The notes beneath the pieces were generated by a model, which made no database searches, was not told the origin of the DNA, and was given only the letters and a program-made list of their open reading frames with translations. Shown here one piece after another: positions 41,926-50,001 of a DNA stretch of 64,000 bases (positions are counted from its first letter, which is position 1; each line of letters starts with the position of its first letter). Source of the DNA: Ectothiorhodospiraceae bacterium (GTDB lineage: Bacteria > Pseudomonadota > Gammaproteobacteria > HK1); assembly GCA_024234875.1 (NCBI GenBank), contig JACKNM010000010.1, positions 170,954-234,953 of the forward strand, in the 5' to 3' direction. The position numbers and the translations under genes were made by a program.

Positions 41926-44151
41926 CTACATCGATGTGCCAAATCGTAGATCGAGGTGAGAGCGCTCGGGCGTCCCGGACGATGTTCGACCATGCCGATT
42001 CCATCCGTGGCGTCGATCGCATGGACTGAGTATCGGGTGAGTGCGCCACTGCCGCCGAATTCGGATTCGCCAACGACCACCGGCCAGCAAGGCGACCGCC
42101 ACCAGCCAGGCGGGGCCCGGCTCGGGCACGGCGGTGGTCGACAGGGGACGCTCGGAGACCGTCAGGCTCCAACGCGTGATCTCGTGGCGGTTGAAGCCGT
42201 CGCCGGTGCCGGCGGTGAAGCCGAAGAACGCGTCGGGGCCGAGGAGTGCATGAAGGTCGACCGTCGCCAGCAGCGATGGCGTCGAGGCAAACAGGCCGTC
42301 TGTCGACAGGAACACCGCGAGCTCGTCGCGTCGACCGTCGTAGTTCACGAGGACGCTGATCGGCAACCCGGAGTTCAGTGGCGTCGACGGGGTGAAGCCG
42401 GCGAGATGTCGCGTCACGTCACCGTCGACGATCAGCGCGACATGGTTGTCGTCCGGATCGAACGCGTTGCGGTGGGTGTCGAGCTCGAGCGCCAGGCTGG
42501 GCGCGATCGGCGACTCCGGGCTACCGGTCAGCAGATTGGTGCCGAAGCCGATGCCTTCACCGCTGTTGCCGATCGCCGAGGCGCCCTCGGGGTCGCCGTG
42601 GATGACGAATGCGAGTCCGTCCGAGCCGAGTGGCCCGCCGTCGTTCTGGCCGCTGATCACGAGGTCGAAGCGGCTGGAGAACGACGTCTCGTCCCCGAGC
42701 CGCCAGGGGGTACCGAAGAAGGCGCTCCCGGCCTGACCCGGCGCGTCGTCGGTGAGCTGTAAGGTCGATCCCACCGTGGCGTCGCCATTCACCACGATGC
42801 CGGCCGGATCGGAGAAGTCCTGGTAGTCGAGACCCAACGTCGCCCGCATCAGCGTCTCCGCGACGACGGGGAAGGGGCCGCTCGCGTCGTCGAGCAGGTT
42901 CGCGACGAACGCGATCGCGTTCCCGCTCATGCCCTGGTGGAACACCTGCACGCCGGCGGAGTCTGGCAGCAGCCGCACCGGACCGGACGAGCCGAGCAAG
43001 GCATGACCGCTCGGGTCGATGGCATCGGTCTGATCGACGACCTTGACCAGGCTCCCCGCGACCTCCGCATAGAGGCCGACCGTTCCGGCGTCGCCGAGCG
43101 CGGTGAAGGCGACGTTGCCATTGGCCGTCGTGGGGTGGAAGCCGAACTCCGTGAAGGTCTCGCCCGGCGCGCCGTCGGGCACCGCCGTCGATCGATCGGC
43201 GATCGCGCGTAGCGTACCCGGCCCACCGGTATAGACGCCGAGCTCGCCGGCGGACGCGTTGCCGCCGACGAACGTGACCTGACCATCGTCGATCGAGGGT
43301 GAAAGCGCGGTGTTGCGGAAGTTGGCCGTACCGCCGGGGATCGGTGTGTCGTCGTCGGCGATCACCTCGATGCCGGCCGGCCCGGCGCGGTAGATGCCGA
43401 GCGCGGCGCTCGGGGAGCCGTCGACCGTCGAGCCCCAGAACGCGACCGCGCCGTCGTCGTCGAGCGACGGGAAGGCGCCGAAGTCCTGAAAGGTGGTGGT
43501 GCGCCCCGGGACCACGGTGGTGGTGTCGGCGACGGTGGTGAGGACGCCACCGCTCGCGGCGTAGATGCCGTCGGACCCGGCATTGCCCTGGCCATGGAAC
43601 ACGACCACTCCGTTGCGGATTCGCGGGTCGTCGAATCCCGAGAACGTCTCGCCGCCGACGGCGCCGGTCGCGGTGGACGTATCGGCCACCACGTCGAGCC
43701 CGGCTCCCGTCGTGCTCGCGACGTAGACCCCACTGCCGCCCGCGAACTGCCCCGCGAAGGCGACCGCGCCCCCATCAGTCGAGACCCGACCGGGGCTGGT
43801 CGACGAGCGGAAGTCCTCGAAGGGGACGCCACCACCGCTTCCGGGAACCTCGGTGCCGACGGTGGCGATGGCGGTGGAGCCGGTGGTGGTGCCGACGACC
43901 ACCGCGGGTGAGAACGTTCCCGAGGGATCGGCGACGGCGCGAAAGGCGAACGCGTCACCATCGAGCGCGGGTGCACTGGATGCGCTGACGCCGCCGGCGG
44001 ACCCCAACGCCTCGACACCCCAGGGCACGGCCACCGAGGGGGCCAACGTCTCCAGGTTCCACACCAGAGGGCCCGCGCTCGCCGGGGCGGTACCCGCAAC
44101 GAGTGTGGCTGCGACGATCGCCTCGATGGCCAGGTTGCTCTTGCGGTCCAT
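41926..44151 (-). CDS. PEP-CTERM-sorted exported protein with L-type lectin domain
   Basis: A 741-residue exported protein. Residues 1-27 are a signal peptide (MDRKSNLAIEAIVAATLVAG...ASA). About 30-430 is a beta-rich repeat region with recurring DGxVAFxG and GIYxxxxG units (TVVPGRTTTFQDFGAFPSLDDDGAVAFWG and similar), a beta-propeller-like pattern. About 470-650 is a legume-lectin-like domain (SAFFGTPWRLGDETSFSSRF, DGLAFVIHGD, LALELDTHRNAFDPDDNHVAL). The C-terminus has the exosortase signal VPEPGPAWLVAVALLAGG followed by an Arg cluster. Unusually, 46 further residues follow the Arg cluster. ATG 44151 has AGGGGGA upstream. A sigma-54-like promoter lies 83 bp upstream. No exosortase is in the window. 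Confidence 0.85.
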   Translation of the reverse strand: MDRKSNLAIEAIVAATLVAGTAPASAGPLVWNLETLAPSVAVPWGVEALGSAGGVSASSAPALDGDAFAFRAVADPSGTFSPAVVVGTTTGSTAIATVGTEVPGSGGGVPFEDFRSSTSPGRVSTDGGAVAFAGQFAGGSGVYVASTTGAGLDVVADTSTATGAVGGETFSGFDDPRIRNGVVVFHGQGNAGSDGIYAASGGVLTTVADTTTVVPGRTTTFQDFGAFPSLDDDGAVAFWGSTVDGSPSAALGIYRAGPAGIEVIADDDTPIPGGTANFRNTALSPSIDDGQVTFVGGNASAGELGVYTGGPGTLRAIADRSTAVPDGAPGETFTEFGFHPTTANGNVAFTALGDAGTVGLYAEVAGSLVKVVDQTDAIDPSGHALLGSSGPVRLLPDSAGVQVFHQGMSGNAIAFVANLLDDASGPFPVVAETLMRATLGLDYQDFSDPAGIVVNGDATVGSTLQLTDDAPGQAGSAFFGTPWRLGDETSFSSRFDLVISGQNDGGPLGSDGLAFVIHGDPEGASAIGNSGEGIGFGTNLLTGSPESPIAPSLALELDTHRNAFDPDDNHVALIVDGDVTRHLAGFTPSTPLNSGLPISVLVNYDGRRDELAVFLSTDGLFASTPSLLATVDLHALLGPDAFFGFTAGTGDGFNRHEITRWSLTVSERPLSTTAVPEPGPAWLVAVALLAGGRWRIRIRRQWRTHPILSPCDRRHGWNRHGRTSSGTPERSHLDLRFGTSM

Positions 44152-44233
44152 GGCATTCCCCCTTGCGGTCGCGCTCGATGCGGGCCGCTGACGACCCGCG
44201 GGGTGAAGCGATTCGAGCGCTTGATGGAGCAAG

Positions 44234-44250
44234 AGCGAAGAGCGTGCCAA
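44234..44250 (-). promoter_or_regulatory. Candidate sigma-54 (RpoN) promoter of the PEP-CTERM gene
   Basis: On the minus strand TTGGCACG-CTCT-TCGCT matches the -24/-12 consensus (TGGCACG, N4, TTGCT) with one mismatch. GG and GC are exactly ten bases apart. It would start transcription near 44223, about 70 nt before the ATG. PEP-CTERM genes in several proteobacteria are reported to depend on RpoN with PrsK/PrsR, which fits. Confidence 0.6.
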
Positions 44251-44624
44251 TCGGCGTCTGGCGCGTAGGACTCTGATTCATCGTCGGGTCGACTGCGTGG
44301 CGCATGCATGCGGGTAAGGGAATCCGACACGCGTGGGCACGGCGTTCCTGATCGGGATCATGCCGGGCGGCGCATCGCCGCCGCCGGGTCCGACCGCCCT
44401 GCATCCGTCACGCGTCCAACCGCCTGAGACATCGGGCGCTTTCTACACGGCATGTTCCGTGCCAGGTCTCGGTGGGGCGCGGTCTGCCGTGTGTAGCCTC
44501 GGCCGACAGACTCCGCGGTCACCGTCGCGCGTCACGAATCGTGCTCGAGTGGCGGTTTGCGTGGGGCGGGATGAGGACCGCGTCCGCGAGGCAGGGGAGT
44601 GGACGGGAGGGCGGGGGACGCGCT

Positions 44625-44661
44625 GGACAGGCACGCGCCCTGCGGCGCGAGCCAGTTCCCC
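44625..44661. repeat. Family-2 hairpin repeat downstream of pcaB
   Basis: GGACAGGCACGCGCC pairs with GGCGCGAGCCAGTTCC around CTGC. It lies four bases beyond the pcaB stop codon and probably forms the 3' end of the pca transcript. Confidence 0.6.
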
Positions 44662-44664
44662 GGG

Positions 44665-45981
44665 TCAGCGCTCGACCACGCGCGCCACGAACGCCTCGGC
44701 GACGCCGACGTAGCGGCCAGGATCGAACACCGCGTCCCAGTCGAGGGTGACGTCGGTCTGCTCGCGCAGCACGTCGCGCAGGTGTCGGCCGCTCGCGATC
44801 GCCTCCTTGCAGGCGTCCTTCACCAGCGCCTGTGCCTGCGGGCGGGGCATGTGCTCGGCCAGCGCGAAGGTGGCGGCCTCGGCCAGCACCAGGCCACCGG
44901 AGCGCTCGAGGTTCTCGCGCATGCGCGCGGGATCGGCGGTCATCTCGCTGGCGATGTCGGTGGCGTGGCGGAGCGCCGCGCCGGCGTTGACCGCGAGCTG
45001 CGGCAGCGCCATCCACTCCAGCGTCCAGCCCGGTCCGCCGCGCTCGTGCTCTTGCAGCATCGCGTCGTGGGCGGCGCCGACGAGGTGGGTGCTCGCACGT
45101 GCGAGTGCGACCAGCATCTCCGGCGCGATCGGGTTCGCCTTCTGCGGCATGGTCGAGGAGCCGCCGCCGGCGCCGGGGCGCACCTCGCCGACCTCGGACT
45201 GCGCGAGCAGGACGAGATCCTGACCCATCTTGCCGAGGATGCCGGTGAGCGCGCCGAGCCAGCCGGCGAGCTCGACCAGGCTGTCGCGCTGGGTGTGCCA
45301 GGGCATCGGTGGCGCGCCGAGCTCGAGGTCGGTGGCGAGTGCCTCCATCACCTCGACCCCGCGGTCGCCGAGCGCCGCCAGGTTGCCGGATGCCCCGCCG
45401 AGCTGGACCAGCAGCAGGCGGGGGCGTAGCTCGTCGAGTCGCACGCGGTGGCGGTGAAGCGGCGCGAGCCAGCCGGCGACCTTGAGCCCGAAGGTGGTGG
45501 GTGTCGCCTGCTGGGAGCGGGTGCGCGCGACCATCACCGTCGCGCGCTCGGTGTGCGCGACCTCGGCGAGGCGATCGCAGAGCGCCGCGAGTCGCGCATC
45601 GAGGAGGTCGAGCAGGTCGCGCAGGCGCAGTACCAGCGCGGTGTCCGCGATGTCCTGGCTGGTCGCACCCCAGTGCAGATGGCGCGCGGCGTCTCCGCCG
45701 ACCACCTTGCGCGCCTCGCTCACCAGCACCGGCGCCGGGACCCCGGCGCTCGCGGTGCCGGCGGCGAGCGCACGCGGGTCGAGGGTCGAGGTGCTGAGGA
45801 TCGCCTCGATCTGCGCCGCCGCGTCCTCGGGGACGATGCCGAGCGCGGCCTGCACCCGGGCGAGCGCGATCTCGACGTCGAGCATCGCGCGCACCTCGGC
45901 CTCGTCGCCGAACAGCGCGGCGCACTCGGGATCGGAGAGCAGGAGCGCGTAGATCGAGGAGTCGGCGGGGCTCGCTGGCAT
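44665..45981 (-). CDS. pcaB: 3-carboxy-cis,cis-muconate cycloisomerase
   Basis: A 438-residue cytosolic enzyme of the fumarase/adenylosuccinate lyase superfamily. It converts beta-carboxymuconate to gamma-carboxymuconolactone in the protocatechuate branch of the beta-ketoadipate pathway. The superfamily signature is GGGSSTMPQKANPIAPEML, preceded by HLHWGATSQDIADTALVLRLRD and RTRSQQATPTTFGLKVAGWL. The length fits PcaB. It follows pcaHG in the same direction, 127 bp away with a family-2-like hairpin between, and is last in the operon. Context with pcaHG makes the assignment strong. Confidence 0.92.
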   Translation of the reverse strand: MPASPADSSIYALLLSDPECAALFGDEAEVRAMLDVEIALARVQAALGIVPEDAAAQIEAILSTSTLDPRALAAGTASAGVPAPVLVSEARKVVGGDAARHLHWGATSQDIADTALVLRLRDLLDLLDARLAALCDRLAEVAHTERATVMVARTRSQQATPTTFGLKVAGWLAPLHRHRVRLDELRPRLLLVQLGGASGNLAALGDRGVEVMEALATDLELGAPPMPWHTQRDSLVELAGWLGALTGILGKMGQDLVLLAQSEVGEVRPGAGGGSSTMPQKANPIAPEMLVALARASTHLVGAAHDAMLQEHERGGPGWTLEWMALPQLAVNAGAALRHATDIASEMTADPARMRENLERSGGLVLAEAATFALAEHMPRPQAQALVKDACKEAIASGRHLRDVLREQTDVTLDWDAVFDPGRYVGVAEAFVARVVER

Positions 45982-46061
45982 CGGGGGATCTCCGGTGGCC
46001 GATGGCGAGCATTATCGATCGAGGGCGCGCCTCCACACAGGCCTCGGGCGCGGCCAGGCTC

Positions 46062-46101
46062 GGGACGGGGGCAGGCACGCGCCTCGCGCGAGCCCGTCCC
46101 C
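46062..46101. repeat. Family-2-like hairpin between pcaG and pcaB
   Basis: GGGACGGGGGCAGGCACGCG pairs imperfectly with CGCGCGAGCCCGTCCCC. It shares the GCAGGCAC and GAGCC elements of family 2. Placed inside the operon, it could stabilise the upstream pcaHG message or reduce pcaB expression. Confidence 0.5.
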
Positions 46102-46108
46102 GATGGGC

Positions 46109-46699
46109 TCACACGTCGAAGAACACGGTCTCCATCGGACCCTGCATGTGGATGTCGAAGCGGTAGGTCGTGCCACCGGGGAGCGCGATGCGCCGGGCCA
46201 GCAGGGTGTCGCGGCGCTCTGCCGGCACTGTCGCCAGCACCGGGTCGCGGGCGTTGGCCTCGGCCTCGTCCTCGAAGTAGATGCGGGTGTAGACGTGCGA
46301 GAGCAGGCCGCGCATGAACACGATGACGTTGATGTGCGGGGCCTGCGCGCCGTCGACCGCGCCGGGCTTCACGGTGGTGAACCAGTAGCGGCACTGCGCG
46401 TCGGTGCCGGTGCCGACGCGGCCGAAGCCGCGGAAGCTCGCGTTCGAGCCGCGCGGGTCGGCGGGATGCGCGTAGCGACCCGACGCGTCGGCCTGCCAGA
46501 TCTCGATCATCGCGTCGGGCACGGGCTCGCCCGCACCGTCGAGCACGCGGCCCTCGATGCGAACGTGCTCGCCGTCGGCGTCGGGGGCGGCGACCTCGGC
46601 CCCGGCGATGCTCGCGAACGGGTAGCCGTACTGGCGCGGGGTGAGGCCGTAGGCGAAGAACGGCCCGACGGTCTGCGAGGGGGTCTGTCCCTTGGGCAT
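46109..46699 (-). CDS. pcaG: Protocatechuate 3,4-dioxygenase, alpha subunit
   Basis: A 196-residue subunit of the intradiol dioxygenase that opens the protocatechuate ring to beta-carboxymuconate. It begins QTPSQTVGPFFAYGLT, typical of PcaG, and has GRVLDGAGEPVPDAMIEIWQADASGRYAHP and a C-terminal RFDIHMQGPMETVFFDV. As expected for the alpha subunit, not all iron ligands of the beta subunit are kept (INVIVFMRG replaces the H-x-H segment). It starts three bases after the pcaH stop, so the subunits are co-translated. Confidence 0.93.
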   Translation of the reverse strand: MPKGQTPSQTVGPFFAYGLTPRQYGYPFASIAGAEVAAPDADGEHVRIEGRVLDGAGEPVPDAMIEIWQADASGRYAHPADPRGSNASFRGFGRVGTGTDAQCRYWFTTVKPGAVDGAQAPHINVIVFMRGLLSHVYTRIYFEDEAEANARDPVLATVPAERRDTLLARRIALPGGTTYRFDIHMQGPMETVFFDV

Positions 46700-46702
46700 C
46701 GC

Positions 46703-47398
46703 TCAGGCCTCCATCGGGGTGGCATCGGGCCCGCGCAGCACGATGTCGAACACGTAGCCGAGCGCGAAGCCGGGCTCGGTGACGTCGATCGAGAAGTCGG
46801 CGATCAGGCGCTCGCGGGCCCCGGCCGGCACCGAGTTGAAGATCGGGTCGAGGGGCAGCAACGGGTCGCCGGGGAAGTAGAACTGCGTGACCAGCCGGCT
46901 GGCCATGCTGTTGCCGAACAGCGAGAGGTGGATGTGGGCCGGGCGCCACGCATTGTGGTGGTTGCCCCACGGATAGGCGGCCGGCTTGATGGTGTAGAAG
47001 CGATACTGCCCCGCGTCGTCCGTGATGCAGCGTCCGCCGCCGAGGAAATTCGGGTCGAGTGGCGCGTCGTGCTGGTCGGCGGCGTGGTTGTATCGCCCGG
47101 CGGAGTTGCACTGCCAGATCTCGACCAGCGTGCTCGGGATCGGGCGGCCGCGGTCGTCGAGCACCCGCCCCGTCACCACGATCCGCTCGCCGAGCGGCTC
47201 CCCGTTTCGCACCCCGTTCCTCGTCAGGTCGTGGTCGAGCGGCCCGATGCTGTCGTGCCCGAACACCGGGCCGGTCAGCTCCGAGAGCCCCTGCGGCAGC
47301 GGCACCAGCGGCCTCGTCGGGCCGCGGGCGACGGTCGACTTGTAGTCTGGCGAGACGAGCGGCGGATGGCTGTCCCAGTCGCGCGCGGTGTAGGGCAT
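46703..47398 (-). CDS. pcaH: Protocatechuate 3,4-dioxygenase, beta subunit
   Basis: A 231-residue catalytic subunit. The four non-haem Fe(III) ligands are recognised as Y103, Y142, H155 and H157 (SAGRYNH, PAAYPW, RPAHIHL), with the same spacing (39, 13, 2) as Tyr108, Tyr147, His160 and His162 of the Pseudomonas enzyme. VEIWQCNSAGRYNHAADQ and PNFLGGGRCITDDAGQYRFY are also typical. The ATG at 47398 gives the family N-terminus (MPYTARDW); the open frame continues upstream without homology. It heads the pcaHGB unit; pcaC, pcaD and a regulator are not nearby. Confidence 0.93.
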   Translation of the reverse strand: MPYTARDWDSHPPLVSPDYKSTVARGPTRPLVPLPQGLSELTGPVFGHDSIGPLDHDLTRNGVRNGEPLGERIVVTGRVLDDRGRPIPSTLVEIWQCNSAGRYNHAADQHDAPLDPNFLGGGRCITDDAGQYRFYTIKPAAYPWGNHHNAWRPAHIHLSLFGNSMASRLVTQFYFPGDPLLPLDPIFNSVPAGARERLIADFSIDVTEPGFALGYVFDIVLRGPDATPMEA

Positions 47399-47774
47399 CG
47401 CTCGGTTCCCCGTGGTGGCGCCCGCGGCCGGGCTCGGCGGCGGGCACTGGTGATCGGGTGCCGGTGCCGTCGCGGGGTCGTCGCGTGTCGCCGCGAGGGC
47501 TCGGGGCGAGCGGATTGTCGCAGTCGAGCCCGGTCTCGGGAAGGCCGGGGGCGGACTCGTCGAGGGGCGGGCTGCGATGGCCGGCTCCGGTTTGGTCGTG
47601 TCGTGTCCATGTCCAATAAATGTCCAAATAAAGACGTTGCAGAGTCCGCTCTGTAGACGTAGTGTCCTGGACGCGGTCGCTCGAGCGGTTTCGGCGGCCT
47701 CGATTCGTTCCGGCTCGGACCCGCGTCGGCCGGCTGACTCGACCACCGGTCGAGATCGCTCTGGAGTCACCGCC
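47399..47774. promoter_or_regulatory. Divergent pca promoter region with direct repeats of TGTCCA
   Basis: The gap between pcaH (minus) and a GNAT gene (plus) contains an A+T-rich island at 47604-47634 in otherwise very GC-rich DNA. TGTCCA occurs three times (47604, 47610, 47621), the last two as ATGTCCAATAA and ATGTCCAAATAA in tandem. On the minus strand CTGCAA, 16 bases, TTTATT form a possible -35/-10 pair for pcaH. The repeats are likely operator sites for an unidentified regulator. Confidence 0.4.
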
Positions 47775-48305
47775 ATGCATCGCTGCCGCCCGAACCGTGA
47801 CCCGGTGCCGTCGCGCGACCAGGGCGCCTCGTGCGCGGCCGTGGAGCTGCGGCTGGCCGACGTCGACGACATCCCGCGGATCAACCGCGTGGTCGAGGCG
47901 TCGCTCGCGACCTGGGATGTCGCGGAGCGGGTGCGCCGTCTCGCCCTGCCCTCGCTCTCGTACGACGCGTTCGACGCGCGCCACATGACCTTCGTGCTGG
48001 CCGAGGCTCGCGGCGCGGTGGTCGGTGTGGCCGCCTGGGAGCCCGCCGGTCCGGGCGATGCGCCGCCGGGGCGGCGGGCGCTGCTGCTGCACGGCCTGTT
48101 CGTCGTGCCGCAGTGGCAGCGCCAGGGCGTGGGCGCGGCGCTGCTGGCGGCGGCCCGCCGAGCCGCCACCGACGCTCGGGCCGACGGCGTGGTGGTTCGC
48201 GCATGGCGCGAGGCCGAGGGGTTCTTCCTCGCCCAGGGCATGCTCGGGTTTCCCGGTGACGCGCCCGACCGGTCGCCGCGGCGCCTCTGGAGGGGGTGCG
48301 AATGA
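47775..48305 (+). CDS. GNAT-family N-acetyltransferase
   Basis: A 176-residue acetyltransferase. Features are VELRLADVDDIPRINRVVEASLATW, HMTFVLAEARGAVVGVAAWEP, the beta4 strand LLLHGLFVVPQWQRQGVGAALLAAARR with the acetyl-CoA loop QRQGVG, and FFLAQGMLGFPGDAP near the end. Substrate unknown. The start is ATG 47775; a shorter start would lose no domain. Its last four bases overlap the ubiG start, so it is coupled with ubiG. Confidence 0.8.
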   Translation: MHRCRPNRDPVPSRDQGASCAAVELRLADVDDIPRINRVVEASLATWDVAERVRRLALPSLSYDAFDARHMTFVLAEARGAVVGVAAWEPAGPGDAPPGRRALLLHGLFVVPQWQRQGVGAALLAAARRAATDARADGVVVRAWREAEGFFLAQGMLGFPGDAPDRSPRRLWRGCE

Positions 48306-49129
48306 GCGAGCTGCGTGCGGCGGCCGGGCGTGAGCCGGGTGGGCCGTCGGCGGTGGCGGTGGCCGAGTCCAACGTCGATCCGGCCGAGGTCGCCGCCTTC
48401 GAGCGCCTCGCGGCGACGTGGTGGGATCCGGCTGGCCCGTTCTGGCCCCTCCACGGGCTGAACGCGCTGCGCGCTCGGTATCTACGCGAGCGGCTCGCCA
48501 CCGCGTTCGAGCGGGACCCGTCCGATCCGCGCCCGCTCGCCGGCCTGCGGCTGCTCGATGTCGGCTGTGGCGGTGGGATCCTGAGCGAGTCGATGGCGGC
48601 GCTCGGCGCCGACGTCCACGGTATCGACGTCGTCGCGCGTAATGTGGCGATCGCGGCCACCCACGCGCGCGACTCCGGCCTGCCGGTGCGCTACGAGGTG
48701 GGGACGGCGCGCGACCTTCTCGCTCGGGCCGAGCGCTACGACGTGGTGCTCTGCATGGAGGTGGTCGAGCACGTGCCGAGACCGGCGGAGTTGCTCGCCG
48801 AATGCTCGCGGCTGCTGCGCACCGGGGGTGTGATGGTCGTCGCCACCATCAACCGCACCGCCAGCTCCTGGCTGATGGCGATCGTGGGGGCGGAGTACGT
48901 GCTGCGGTGGCTGCCCCGCGGTACGCATCGTTGGTCTCGATTCGTCACGCCGGACGAGGTCGAGGGCGCGCTCGCCGCGGGTGGGCTCGAGGTGCGGGCA
49001 CGCACCGGCGTGCGCGTGAATCCACTGACCCGGCGCTTCGGCCTCACCCGTGGCCTGGCCGTCAATTACATGGTGGTGGCGTGTCGCGCGGGAGGCTCTG
49101 CCGACATGCAGGCAGGAGTGTCTCCGTGA
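48302..49129 (+). CDS. ubiG: Ubiquinone biosynthesis O-methyltransferase UbiG
   Basis: A 275-residue SAM-dependent methyltransferase that performs the two O-methylations of ubiquinone synthesis. The N-terminal VDPAEVAAFERLAATWWDPAGPFWPLHGLNALR is the UbiG hallmark. Motif I is LLDVGCGGGILSESMA, followed by VHGIDVVARNVAIA, VLCMEVVEHVPRP and a C-terminal WSRFVTPDEVEGALAAGGL...LTRRFGLTRGLAVNYMVVA. The ATG at 48302 overlaps the preceding stop by four bases (ATGA). The LON-domain gene starts within its stop codon. Presence of ubiG implies a ubiquinone respiratory chain. Confidence 0.93.
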   Translation: MSELRAAAGREPGGPSAVAVAESNVDPAEVAAFERLAATWWDPAGPFWPLHGLNALRARYLRERLATAFERDPSDPRPLAGLRLLDVGCGGGILSESMAALGADVHGIDVVARNVAIAATHARDSGLPVRYEVGTARDLLARAERYDVVLCMEVVEHVPRPAELLAECSRLLRTGGVMVVATINRTASSWLMAIVGAEYVLRWLPRGTHRWSRFVTPDEVEGALAAGGLEVRARTGVRVNPLTRRFGLTRGLAVNYMVVACRAGGSADMQAGVSP

Positions 49130-49791
49130 TGACCGTGAGCCGCTTCCATCCCTGTCTCGACCAGCTCCCGCGCGAGCTGGCCGTGTTTCCGCTCCCTCGC
49201 GCGGTCCTGCTCCCGGGGCAGGTGCTCGCGCTCAACGTCTTCGAGCCGCGCTACCTCGCGCTGACGCTCGACGCGCTGGCGAGCGGGCGACTGTTCGGCA
49301 TGGTGCAGCCACGCGCGGCGGGCGACGACGCCGAGCCGGTGGCGATGTTCGGTGTCGGCTGTGCCGGTCGCATCACCGGATTCCAGGAAACGGAGGACGG
49401 TCGGCTCGGCGTCCAGCTCACGGGCGTTTGCCGCTTTCGGATCGACGCCGAGCTCCCGGGACGTCGCGGCTACCGGGTGGTGAGACCGGACTGGTCACCG
49501 TTCGCGGCCGATCTCGAGACCCCGGCCGAGCCCTCGATCGGCCTCGTCGAGCTCGAGCCGGTGCTGCGTCGCTACCTCGAGGCAAGCGGGCTGGAGGTGC
49601 GCTGGGAGGGCCTGCGGGCGCTCCCAGCGAGTGCGCTCGTCGACCTGTTGTCGACCCAGCTTCCCCTCGCGGTGGAGGAGAAGCAGGCCCTGGTCGAGGC
49701 CGGGGACGTGGCCGAGCGCGCGAGGATGCTGCGCCTGACGCTGGAGATGGCGGTGACGCCCGGCGGCACGTCGCCTGGCGTTCGCCACTGA
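49129..49791 (+). CDS. LON peptidase substrate-binding domain protein
   Basis: A 220-residue single-domain protein resembling the N-terminal (PUA-like) domain of Lon without the ATPase or peptidase parts. Conserved segments are LAVFPLPRAVLLPGQVLALNVFEPRY, FGMVQP, VGCAGRITGFQETEDGRLGVQLTGVCRFRI and the terminal helices VDLLSTQLPLAVEEKQALVEAGDVAERARML. Stand-alone members are common in proteobacteria; their role is not established. AGGAG lies before GTG 49126 and ATG 49129; I prefer the ATG. It overlaps the ubiG stop by one base and ends the operon. Confidence 0.88.
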   Translation: MTVSRFHPCLDQLPRELAVFPLPRAVLLPGQVLALNVFEPRYLALTLDALASGRLFGMVQPRAAGDDAEPVAMFGVGCAGRITGFQETEDGRLGVQLTGVCRFRIDAELPGRRGYRVVRPDWSPFAADLETPAEPSIGLVELEPVLRRYLEASGLEVRWEGLRALPASALVDLLSTQLPLAVEEKQALVEAGDVAERARMLRLTLEMAVTPGGTSPGVRH

Positions 49792-50001
49792 GAGGGTCTA
49801 TCCGAACTGACGACCTGCTGCGAGGTCCGCTGAGTGCGCGCGGCTGCGTTGTGGGGTCCCCATCGCCCGGTCACATGGCCCGGGCCATGCTCCCGCACGA
49901 CGTGCACCCCCACGCCTTGCCACTCACCCTCAGCACCCCTCTCGCGACGGCCATCATTTCGGACACACCCTCTGCGGTCCCATCACGGCACCGCCCGCGC
50001 C
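49792..50001. other. Convergent intergenic region with a perfect 16-bp palindrome
   Basis: The 210-bp gap between the LON-domain gene (plus) and the MscS gene (minus) contains CATGGCCCGGGCCATG (49874-49889). Its role is unknown; it may be a bidirectional terminator stem. Nothing else is seen. Confidence 0.4.

Larger units (their letters stand above)
44152..44664. other. Intergenic region upstream of the PEP-CTERM gene
   Basis: The 513-bp gap contains the RpoN-like promoter (44234-44250), a second weaker GG-N10-GC match at 44450-44464 on the minus strand (TGGCACGGAACATGC) and a family-2 hairpin at 44625-44661. The rest shows no gene. Confidence 0.5.

Noticed and set aside
47399..48454. N-terminal extension of PcaH by about 350 residues
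   Set aside because: The frame is open but is antisense to the GNAT gene; PcaH homologues start at the ATG at 47398.
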